Positions 55,341 through 63,983 of a DNA stretch of 64,000 bases are shown here, in pieces. Position 1 is the stretch's first letter, and each line of letters begins with the position of its first letter. This DNA is from Mantamonas sphyraenae (Eukaryota; CRuMs; Mantamonadidae), in assembly GCA_026936335.1 (NCBI GenBank), contig JAPMXV010000029.1, positions 434,001-498,000 of the forward strand. Reading direction: 5' to 3'. A program made the position numbers and the translations under genes. The notes under the pieces are model-generated. The model made no database searches and had not been told where the DNA came from. It was given only the letters and a program-made list of their open reading frames with translations.

Positions 55341-56601
55341 TTACACAATGGTGCTCGACGAGCTGGCAATCTTGGGCCACAGCTCAGCGCACTCCTTGGC
55401 CACCGGACCGTTCACCACAGAGCCCTTCATCTCGCCCTTGTTGTTCACGATCACACCAGCGTTGTCTGTGCGTCACATCCCATCCCATCAAACATCCATT
55501 TCCAACCCAAACTGCGTCAGCACTCTGCCACTCTACACACCACACACACAGCTGCCACACCTGCCCGCCTTCATGCACAGCCCTCAAAAACCATCTCTCA
55601 CACCCGCCCCATTTCACCACCGCCACGTGCACATTCAACACGGCACACCGCCTCTTCCATGTGTGCTTTCCAACACACGCACCACCCGTCCCGTCCACCA
55701 CTGGGTCTCCACGCTGGTTGTGGCTCAGCCCCGAAAGATGATTGTGTTTTGGGGTTCTCAATCACGCTTTGGCGGGTCTGGACAAACAGCCCAGGAAAAA
55801 CCCTCAGTCACGCTGTTCTAATCATCGCCCGCCAGCAGAGACCCCATCCACACACCATCTGCACCCAATCCACCCATCCACCCCATCCCATGCACTCCTG
55901 TCCCCTTCACTCGCCTCCTTCCCTTCGTTTCCCTCTTCCTCCCCGCCGCCGCCATGCACTTTGCTCCCACGCCCAAACTCACCCTCAAAGTAAAGGTACA
56001 CGCCGTCCTTGCGGCGCCATGCCTTGCGCTGGCGCACAACCACTGCAGGCCACACTGTGTACACACTCCATGTGTCAGGTTTCTCTCCTCCGTCTTCTTT
56101 CCTCTGCCCTTTCCTCTCCCGTCTCTCGCCCTCGCATGCAAAAAACACGCCCCTCCACAAACACCCCTCCCACCCTTCTCCCTGGCCTCCGTCTCCCTCC
56201 CACGTCTCCACACCACATCCCACATACCCTTCTTCCTCAGGTCGGGCTTGCCCTTCTTCACCGTAGCCATCACCAGGTCCCCAGCCGCAGCAGAAGGCAT
56301 GCGGTTCAGGCGGCCCTTCACGCCGACCACAGCAATGATGTACAGGTTCTTGGCACCGCTGTTGTCAGCGCAGTTGATCAGGGCTGCGTTGGGCAGACCC
56401 AGAGTCATGCGGAATTTGTGTCCGGTGGCACCACCACGTCCTCGCTTGCTCACTGCAAATTTCCAAAACCCCGCTTCCGCGTCAGCGTTTCCCACTCTTT
56501 GCCCTCCCTACTGTGCGCTGTATCATTGCACGTGCTGCTCAACACGACTGGGCGTGTATGTGTGTGCGTGTGTGTGTGCGTGTGTGGACATGCAACGTAC
56601 T
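55341..56601 (-). CDS. RPL23: 60S ribosomal protein L23 (uL14), copy A
   Basis: Large-subunit ribosomal protein at the tRNA and intersubunit face. Exons (complement): 56601 (the A of the start codon), 56228..56452, 55983..56054, 55341..55465, giving 140 residues, exactly the family length. The upstream exon ends ...AAAACA with donor GTACGT, and the next exon starts TGAGCAAG, so the ATG of [11 protein letters not shown] is created by splicing. The body matches uL14: [89 protein letters not shown]. The 517-bp last intron holds nothing I can name. The encoded protein is identical to copy B; the only coding difference noted is a synonymous third base near the stop. Confidence 0.96.
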
Positions 56602-56790
56602 GTTTTTGCTACTGTTGAGTTTTTGGTTGGGTACGGGGTGGCAGAGGTGGGCGTGCGGGAATGTGTGCGTGGATGGGAGAATGGAGTGGCGGGGAGGGAG
56701 GAGAACATGACCAAGAAGGGAGTTGGGTAATGTGGGGTGCCGTGGTTGTTCACGTTGATGCAGGAATCAGTGCTGTTGTTTCTTCCTCGG

Positions 56791-58367
56791 TCACTCTCGC
56801 TTCAGCAGGTTTGTGGACGTCCTTTGACTCTTGAGCTTGCGTTCTTCAATGTCCCGTAGGTTGGGCAGCTTCTTGCCCTTGCTGTTGAGCTGTTTGGCGC
56901 GTTCTCTTCGCGAGCGCGCTACACCGTACCACAACTGCAGGATGTAAATGATGAAAGAGAGGATGACGAGAGCAGACATGGCCATATCCATGTAAAACGA
57001 GAGTTCTGGGTTGTTCCAGACGCGAGTGATCCAGTTGGAAAGGACGTTCTCGACGCCACCGATGAAAAGCAGCAGCATGGTCAGGTACAGGTAGTGGTCC
57101 ACGATGGTCGTGTAGCTGATCTTTGGCAAGTGATCCGCTATAACGAATTTGAATGCAATGGATGCCAGAAACAGAGTGAGAATGATGACCATGCGGTCGG
57201 CGAGGAGGTTCGCGTCGACAAAGTACGTTGTTGCGCTGAGGACGGTGATCATGGCGTTGATACCACCCACATTCCACAGATAGTATTGGGGTTTGCGTGT
57301 GGCAGGCACCAGGATGCGGTATTTGATGTACACGTTGCCAGAGCCCGAAGTCTTCGGGTCCGAAGTGTGGATGGTACGCCTGGGTTTCTCCAGAATCCAG
57401 TCTGGGATGAAAAAGTCCTTGCGCATGGCACTCACACGGATCTTGCTGTCCACGAGGTTGACGGTTGTGGTTTTGCCCTGCCACAGGGTAGTGCTGGCGC
57501 CCGAGTTCTTTCCCGCTGTGTAGGGCCAACGCGAAGCGATGACGATGGGCAGGTCGTGTGCGTCGAAAGGAAACTGCTTGAGGTCAAAGTGAAGGTACAG
57601 AAGGCCACGAAAGCGCATGTTGTACGTGACGTTGCCCTGTTTGGTCATGCCGTGCACACGAAGCGGCTGATGGACAAAGTCGAGCATCTTCAGGTCGATG
57701 GCGTTGTCGATCTTCAGCTGAGGCGTCCACACCTGGTCCCAGTCCACCTCTTCCGTGGATTTGCCCTCCAGGGTGTCGTCTCGCCAGGTTGCGGAGATGA
57801 AAAAGTCGCAGTTGAACGTTTGCGTGGCCACATTGACGTCGCTGATGCGGTTGATGAGGAAGGAGATGGCCACTTTGGTGCGCTCCTCCTCTGCTGCCGC
57901 CATCTCAGCGTAGTCAGTGGGAGCCCTGCGTGTGCTGCCACGGCCGTAGCGATATTTCAGCGTCCCGGACGTTGCGCATTGTTTTTGGCCTTGCGTGCGC
58001 TGTTGGAGTCTGCAGAGGCATTGGATGCGTCGCTGCCCCTGCGCAAGGTCCCGTAGCCGTTGTCCAGCGTGTCGAGCTCGTCGGTCTCTTGGATCAGCTC
58101 TGGTTGCGAGTCGGTGGACGGCAGGCGCCCTGTGCGAGTCGTGCCCACGCTCAGCTGCGGCAGTTCCCCGAGCGTGTCGGACGACTCTGTGTCGTCGTCG
58201 CCGTTTTCGTCCTCTTCGTCGTTGCCTTCACGGCTGCTGTCATCGTTATCGTCGTCGTCATCATCCACTCGGAGGCTGACGCTCTGCAGGGCAACGTTGT
58301 CGCCCGAGTCCCCTTCTTCTTCTTCCGGAGGAGGCGGCGGCGGCACTGCTTCGTCTGTGTCTGACAT
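56791..58367 (-). CDS. Pentameric ligand-gated ion channel, prokaryotic type without Cys-loop
   Basis: Cys-loop-receptor superfamily subunit. The main body begins ERTKVAISFLINRISDVN and continues through ATWRDDTLEG, DWDQVWTPQLKIDNA and HFDLKQFPFDAHDLPIVIAS. The last is the loop that in animal receptors is closed by two cysteines; here neither cysteine is present, as in bacterial GLIC/ELIC. Four membrane segments follow: M1 NAMITVLSATTYFV, M2 RMVIILTLFLASIAFKFVIADHL, M3 HYLYLTMLLLFIGGV, M4 MAMSALVILSFIIYILQLW, then a basic tail. Upstream, an acidic Ser/Asp-rich frame starting at 58367 (MSDTDEAVPPPPP) appears to be its N-terminus, joined if one base is missing in the CCGGGA run at 57961-57968 (span is 3n+2). 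No signal peptide is visible, which is odd for an extracellular ligand-binding domain. Ligand unknown. Confidence 0.85.
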
Positions 58368-58599
58368 CAACGATTGGGTGTGCTCCACGCAGTGTGCTGG
58401 AGTGTGGGTCAGAGCACAAGGCTTTGTTGGACACAATGATTGCATGCCCCGGTGCAATCACCCCAATCCACCAAAAAAACCACAGGTGTGTCGTCCCTTG
58501 TGTCCGTTTGGCCGATTTGCTCCGCATTCCATGCTGACTCTGTTCCCCACCTTGTGCCAAACCGTTTCCTGCATTGCCTTTGCCCGTCCCACAGAAAGA
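58368..58599. promoter_or_regulatory. Divergent intergenic region, ligand-gated channel / COX5B
   Basis: The 232 bp contain inverse CCAAT-like ATTGG (about 58374) and CCAAT (58463) motifs and a CCAAAAAAACC tract (58470-58480). A pyrimidine stretch ends in CCCACAG (58588-58594), six bases before the COX5B ATG. Confidence 0.4.
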
Positions 58600-59605
58600 A
58601 TGTCTGTCACTCAGCTTCGCTCCTCCCTGTTCCGCACCGCCACCCGCGGCGTTTCTTCGTCAGGTGAGTTTCCGAAATCCTTCCAGTCATGGTGCCCCCT
58701 CGCATCAAGCCACACCCTCCTCCCCACAGCGCTCGCACTGCGCGCGTCCTTTGCTTGCCCCTGCTTCCATAGCAGGTTGCCGAATCCATTGTGCTTGCCC
58801 GGCTGTGGCGTCCGGAGACCTCCGGCTTGGCTTCGCGCCTCCACCGGCCGAATTTTCCCTCCCGTTTGCCGGGCCTGTGCACCGCCATGTAGTCTTGTTG
58901 AGACGATTGTCACGGCACCACCCGTGTTGCATGTTGTCTGTCGGCATGTAATTCCCCTATGCGACCGTGGCAGGTCATGGTGCAGGCGAGAGACGCAGAA
59001 ACGTCGCTGTTGTGAGGCCTTGCATGCCTTGGCGCGTTGGGCCGCGCCTACGTCGCGCAGGGGAATCATGCGGGTCCATGCTCATGGTTTCCGTCAGGAA
59101 AGCTGGCAAGACTGTGCATTGGTCCAGGTGCAGGTGTGGGAGACGGCCTCGATGGAGCATGGGGAGGCTCTGCGGAGTTTTTGGCGGGTCGGTCCGGACG
59201 AAGTTTCCGGAAAGGACGACGCTCAAACGCGACACAGACACAAACTGACACCAACGGGCACTGGGGTTTGTGTGGCACACAGCTTCCGTGATGTCGACTG
59301 TGGGCACTGCTGGTGACCACCCGTCCAACGACACGCAGGCCACCGGTATCGAGAAGCTCGAACTGGACGCCGAGAAGAAAGGCACCGAACTGTTCGATAT
59401 GGGTCTGCTGCGCGCTCCCTTTGGAACCGCAGAGGATCCGGTCAAGGTCCAATCTATTTACAACTCGCGCATTGTGGGCTGCACGGGCGGCAGCGGCGAC
59501 GCGGCGCACGACATCCTGTGGTTCGATCTCAAGAAGGGCTCCGACTTCTCCTGCCCCGAGTGCAGCCAGGTGTTTACGCTGACGCCCATGGACGAGGAGA
59601 TGTAA
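58600..59605 (+). CDS. COX5B: Cytochrome c oxidase subunit Vb (COX5B / yeast Cox4)
   Basis: Nuclear-encoded zinc-binding subunit of mitochondrial complex IV, on the matrix side. Exons 58600..58663 and 59283..59605 give 128 residues. The N-terminus MSVTQLRSSLFRTATRGVSSS is a typical Arg/Ser mitochondrial presequence. The body has ATGIEKLELDAEKKG, GTAEDPVKVQSIYNSRIVGCTGG, HDILWFDLKKGSDFSCPECSQVF; the CPEC pair and the Cys of VGC correspond to zinc ligands. The VGCTGGSGDAAHD loop is more like plant and fungal than animal COX5B. The intron is 619 bp. Convergent with the CNEP1R1-like gene (36 bp between stops). Confidence 0.95.
58664..59282 (+). other. COX5B intron, 619 bp, no gene seen
   Basis: One of the two longest introns here. 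It contains TTTTTGGCGGG at 59178-59188 and several internal CAG acceptor-like sites, but no conserved exon, tRNA fold or repeat I can support. Confidence 0.55.
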
Positions 59606-59641
59606 ATGTAAGAGCTGGGTCTTATTATCTCATCCGCGGGC

Positions 59642-60433
59642 TCATTCCTCGCCTTCATCTCGTCGTGCTGTTGAGTTGCCGATGGCCAGCGACCGCAGAG
59701 AGCCCGATCCACGCCGCTTGCCGTACACGTGGCCGGTGTCCTCAGCCGAAAGGTCCAAACCAGGCGTGTCTGCCTGCAGGGGTGCTTTGCGCATCACCAC
59801 AGGCGACTGCTGCTCGGCCTTGAGGCTGACTCGCGAGGTCACTGTCTTTGCCGAACGTTTCCTTGCCAGGCGCATGCTGTTCGGGTCAAAGTAGACCTGA
59901 AAGTGGGCCAACACGTTGTTTTGACGTTGTATGTACATCGATGGCGCATCCAAATGTTGGATCAACGACCCTTGCGTCGTCCAAGCAATCAGCACCGTCC
60001 AGCTTGCACTTAGACTCCAGCCAGCCCAGTCCCCAAAGAATGCATGCTGACGCCGCACATACCATCCCATCCAACGTGTCAGTCTCATCTTGCCACCTTG
60101 TGGACCGTAACGGACGTGTGGTTGTCCGCGAGGGAGGACGGGCAGGGAAATGGACGCGCGCAGCAGGCGCGGGATTCGCACGCCGTCCAGACCCACGCGC
60201 CGGCTTTACGGGGCGGCAACGCATGCAAGTGCTGCAGGGGGTGGAGGGGAATGTGCAGGACAGACACTCACAATGCTGACCAGAGTGGTGTGGTAGCGGG
60301 AGAGCACGGAATAGGCCGAGGCTGCGATCCACACCACGAGAACAGCAAGCACACGTTGATACACACGCTGTGCTTGTTTTAGTTCCATGTAAGTGAACTT
60401 GATGGCCTGTTCAACCACTGCCAAGTCGTCCAT
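59642..60433 (-). CDS. CNEP1R1 / SPO7-like phosphatase regulatory membrane protein
   Basis: Likely regulatory subunit of the CTDNEP1/Nem1 phosphatase that activates lipin at the ER and nuclear envelope. Exons (complement): 60272..60433 and 59642..60046 give 188 residues. Features: a short helical N-terminus, TM1 (VLAVLVVWIAASAYSVL), TM2 (WSLSASWTVLIAWTTQG), then IQRQNNVLAHFQVYFDPNSMRL. The last has the pattern of the conserved RCRTVLAEYNMSCDDTGKL block of the family. The polar Ser-rich C-terminus is longer than in human CNEP1R1. Similarity is recognised from pattern and topology only, so confidence is moderate. Confidence 0.65.
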
Positions 60434-60643
60434 CCTCGTTTGGTGATGACGTGGCGACTTGGACTGGCCCGAGAGGCGCTTGAGTCCACACAGGTTCACT
60501 CACGGCACCCCACATTTCCCAACTCCCTTCTTGGTCATGTTCTCCTCCCTCCCCGCCCCTCCATTCTCCCATCCACGCACACATTCCCGCACGCCCACCT
60601 CTGCCACCCCGTACCCAACCAAAAACTCAACAGTAGCAAAAAC
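60434..60643. promoter_or_regulatory. Divergent region CNEP1R1-like / RPL23-B, shared with RPL23-A promoter
   Basis: From about 60503 the sequence is the inverted copy of the region upstream of RPL23-A (56602-56743): TTCCCAACTCCCTTCTTGGTCATG, C-rich tracts and CCAACCAAAAACTCAACAG before the leader-exon donor. Conservation includes the presumed core promoter, so both copies are probably expressed. Confidence 0.5.
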
Positions 60644-61990
60644 AGTACGTTGCATGTCCACACACGCACACACACACGCACACACATACACGCTCAGTCG
60701 TGTTGAGCAGCACGTGCAATGATACAGCGCACAGTAGGGAGGGCAAAGAGTGGGAAACGCTGACGCGGAAGCGGGGTTTTGGAAATTTGCAGTGAGCAAG
60801 CGAGGACGTGGTGGTGCCACCGGACACAAATTCCGCATGACTCTGGGTCTGCCCAACGCAGCCCTGATCAACTGCGCTGACAACAGCGGTGCCAAGAACC
60901 TGTACATCATTGCTGTGGTCGGCGTGAAGGGCCGCCTGAACCGCATGCCTTCTGCTGCGGCTGGGGACCTGGTGATGGCTACGGTGAAGAAGGGCAAGCC
61001 CGACCTGAGGAAGAAGGGTATGTGGGATGTGGTGTGGAGACGTGGGAGGGAGACGGAGGCCAGGGGGAAGGGTGGGAGGGGTGTTTGTGGCGGAGCGTGT
61101 TTTTTGCATGCGAGGGCGAGAGACGGGAGAGGAAAGGGCAGAGGAAAGAAGACGGAGGAGAGAAAACTGACACATGGAGGGTGTACACAGTGTGGCCTGC
61201 AGTGGTTGTGCGCCAGCGCAAGGCATGGCGCCGCAAGGACGGCGTGTACCTTTACTTTGAGGGTGAGTTTGGGCGTGGGAGCAAAGTGCATGGCGGCGGC
61301 GGCGGGGAGGAAGAGGGAAACGAAGGGAAGGAGGCGAGTGAAGGGGACAGGAGTGCATGGGATGGGGTGGATGGGTGGATTGGGTGCAGATGGTGTGTGG
61401 ATGGGGTCTCTGCTGGCGGGCGATGATTAGAACAGCGTGACTGAGGGTTTTTCCTGGGCTGTTTGTCCAGACCCGCCAAAGCGTGATTGAGAACCCCAAA
61501 ACACAATCATCTTTCGGGGCTGAGCCACAACCAGCGTGGAGACCCAGTGGTGGAAGGGACGGGTGGTGCGTGTGTTGGAAAGCACACATGGAAGAGGCGG
61601 TGTGCCGTGTTGCATGTGCACGTGGCGGTGGTGAAATGGGGCGGGTGTGAGAGATGGTTTTTGGGGGCTGTGCATGAAGGCGGGCCCGTGTGGCAGCTGT
61701 GTGTGTGGTGTGTTGGGGTTTTAAGTGGCAGAGTGCTGACGCAGTTTGGGTTGGAAATGGATGTGACGCACAGACAACGCTGGTGTGATCGTGAACAACA
61801 AGGGCGAGATGAAGGGCTCTGTGGTGAACGGTCCGGTGGCCAAGGAGTGCGCTGAGCTGTGGCCCAAGATTGCCAGCTCGTCGAGCACGATTGTGTAAAG
61901 AATGCACAAGAGATTGGACACACACACACACACTCTCTCTCCCTCTCTATTCTTGTTTGTGACCTGCTGTTGGCAGTGTTCCGTTCATTT
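60503..61990. repeat. Inverted repeat arm B (RPL23 gene copy B)
   Basis: Reverse-complement partner of about 55262-56743. At its right end similarity continues past the microsatellite to GAAATGAACGGA, the bases just after the IFT88 stop in arm A, interrupted by about 24 extra bases in this arm. Confidence 0.9.
60644..61898 (+). CDS. RPL23: 60S ribosomal protein L23 (uL14), copy B
   Basis: Second RPL23 gene, on the opposite strand to copy A. Exons: 60644 (A of the start codon; donor GTACGT at 60645), 60793..61017, 61191..61262, 61774..61898, giving 140 residues. Exon lengths after the leader are 225, 72 and 125 nt, exactly those of copy A, and all intron positions and most intron bases agree. 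The start codon is again assembled across the first intron. Both copies look functional with no disabling change. Convergent with the exchanger gene (114 bp between stops). Confidence 0.96.
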
Positions 61991-62012
61991 CGTCCAACAC
62001 AATTCGAATTGT

Positions 62013-63983
62013 TTACGTCCAGTGCAGAGAGCCCTCCAGGACAGCCACAATGACCAGAGAGAGGGGGTAGCACAGGGAGACCGGGATGCACCACCACATG
62101 TTAAAGGTGCGGCGGGACATGCCGATGGCGCCCATGATCCATGTAATGATGAGGATGCACAGGGTCTCTGCACTGAAGGTCCATGCGAGGCCACGGAAGC
62201 AGATGAGGGCAAAGAAGATGGCCAGACACAGTGTGTTGTTCATGATGGCGGCGCCGTACAGTGCGCTGTAGGTCATGCCTGTGATGCGCTTCTTCTTGGC
62301 CTTGGCCAGGAGGATGGAGGAGATGAGTTCGGAAGCGTTGGAGCAGAACGGAGTCACGATGAAGGAGATGTAGAACAGCGGGATCTTGACGGTGTTGCCA
62401 AACTCTGTGATGACATCGACCATGGGGTCGGAGAAGACAGCAACGAGGGCTGTGCCGGCCACCAGCAGGTACGTGGACTGCATGGCAATCTGCTTGGCGT
62501 TCAGTTCGGGCTCCTCGTCTTCCTGCACGTCAGCCTCGGCAGCGTTGACGTTGGTGGCGGACGCAGACTTGGCCTTGGCCTTCCAGCGGTTGCCAAACTT
62601 GAGGGCGGCGCCCACGTTGGGTTCGTCGCTGGCCTTGCTGAGCAGGGGCGAGGCAGCAGTGGCACTGTCCATCATGCGGGAGGACACTCGCTTGAGCATG
62701 TGCTGGATGGCCGTCTGGGCGATGGCTCGTCGCTTGGCCTCCTTCATGCGCTTCTCCTGCAGCTGCGGGTTCATCAGCTGGAAGATGCTGTAACCAACCA
62801 GAGCCACGCAGCAGACAATGAAACCGGCAAGGGCATAGCCGCTCTCGGCCTTCTTGGCCGTCTCCGAGTCTGGGTTGCCCAGGTACGTAAACGCGACGCC
62901 CTGCACAATGAGGTAGGACAACGACGTGGCAATCATGATCTTGGAGTTGAGGGCCGTGTCATCGTCCACAGTCACACCCGTGCGCGACCAGCTCGTGGAC
63001 GACAGCGTCTCATCCACCGTCTCGCCGTTGACAATGTCGCAGCGCGCCGCAAACAGCACCGCCACCCACGGCACCGTCAGCAGCATGACTGTGGAGCCTG
63101 CCAGCGTGCCCACGCCCACAGCAAGCTGCTCCTGCGCCTCGGCCACAGTGCCACCGGCTCCAGAAACAACAATAATCGCCGCGTCGGGAACAGCGCCCAA
63201 AACGGGCAGCAGCAAGGCGCCAATGACACCGGGATCCAGGATCTGTGAGCCACAGCGGGGTGAGGTCAGTACAATGCGCACACATGCACGGGTTGTGCGG
63301 CTTCGTTTTGTGCCCACCGTTCACGGTGCAGCATCTTGGGATCGCCGAGGGGAGTGGGGGAAGGGCCGCACGCGAAAAAGTGCCCATGAATTTGCGCGCA
63401 TGGAAAACACTCACCTCCAGCAGCAGTTCGCACCCGTCAGAGATCAACTTTGCGCCTGTGCGAGCACCACGAATGCGGATGGGTAAGGGAGCGGGCGGGC
63501 CGGAGAGATGGGGCGTGGGTGTGTTAGGTTCGCCGGCGTGTTGGGAAGGAAATGAGGCCTCGCGGTGACACGAGCCGCGTGGACGCAAAAGACGGCGGTG
63601 GCCGGTGCACAAGGCACCCCTATGCGGAGGCAGGACGAGAGGGGAAGAGTAAGCGTACCGACGGCCAGGATGACGCCGTAGATGAGCATGAGAAAGATTT
63701 GGCCAACGACGTTGTTGGAGCAAGGGAAGAGGCCAAAGGTGTCGCAGGGCGGTGTGCAGATATCCTTGCAGGCATTGCCCTGGCAGATGCCAGAGGCACA
63801 GGTGAAGGAAGCGTTGGCCACGGCAGCAGGGGCCATGCAGCTGCTGGATGAGTCACACCACACACAGTGGGAGTCCTTGAGCGAGGAGCAGTCACCGCAG
63901 CTCTTTTGCGCCGCACAATCGGCCATCGCCGTGGCTGCCAGACACGACAGCACCACAATCAACACAATGGATCGCATCATCAT
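62013..63983 (-). CDS. NCL-type Na+/Ca2+ (cation) exchanger with N-terminal PSI domain
   Basis: Polytopic cation/Ca2+ exchanger of the CaCA superfamily. Exons (complement): 63659..63983, 63415..63455 (41 nt), 62013..63242 give 531 residues. A signal peptide (MMMRSIVLIVVLSCLAATAMA) precedes a cysteine-rich plexin-semaphorin-integrin-like module (CGDCSSLKDSHCVWCDSSSSC and further cysteines), then TM helices. The first alpha-repeat spans the splices: GAKLISDGCELLLE, ILDPGVIGALLLPVLGAVPDAA, AQEQLAVGVGTLAGSTVMLL, as in plant NCL proteins. A cytosolic loop of about 130 residues follows (Lys/Ala-rich, no EF-hand seen), then the second alpha-repeat (FIVTPFCSNASELISSILLAK, MTYSALYGAAIMNNTLCLAIF). Three consecutive ATGs at 63983/63980/63977 make the exact start ambiguous. 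Likely a Ca2+ efflux or vacuolar exchanger. Confidence 0.9.

Larger units (their letters stand above)
55262..56743. repeat. Inverted repeat arm A (RPL23 gene copy A)
   Basis: This stretch is nearly identical, exons and introns alike, to the reverse complement of about 60503-61990. On the left, similarity runs out in the GA/GT microsatellite and the bases just after the IFT88 stop. On the right, it ends in GGAGTTGGG(T/A)AATGTGGGGTGCCGTG at about 56743. Differences seen include a roughly 17-bp indel in the last intron (about 55480) and one synonymous base in the final exon. Confidence 0.9.
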
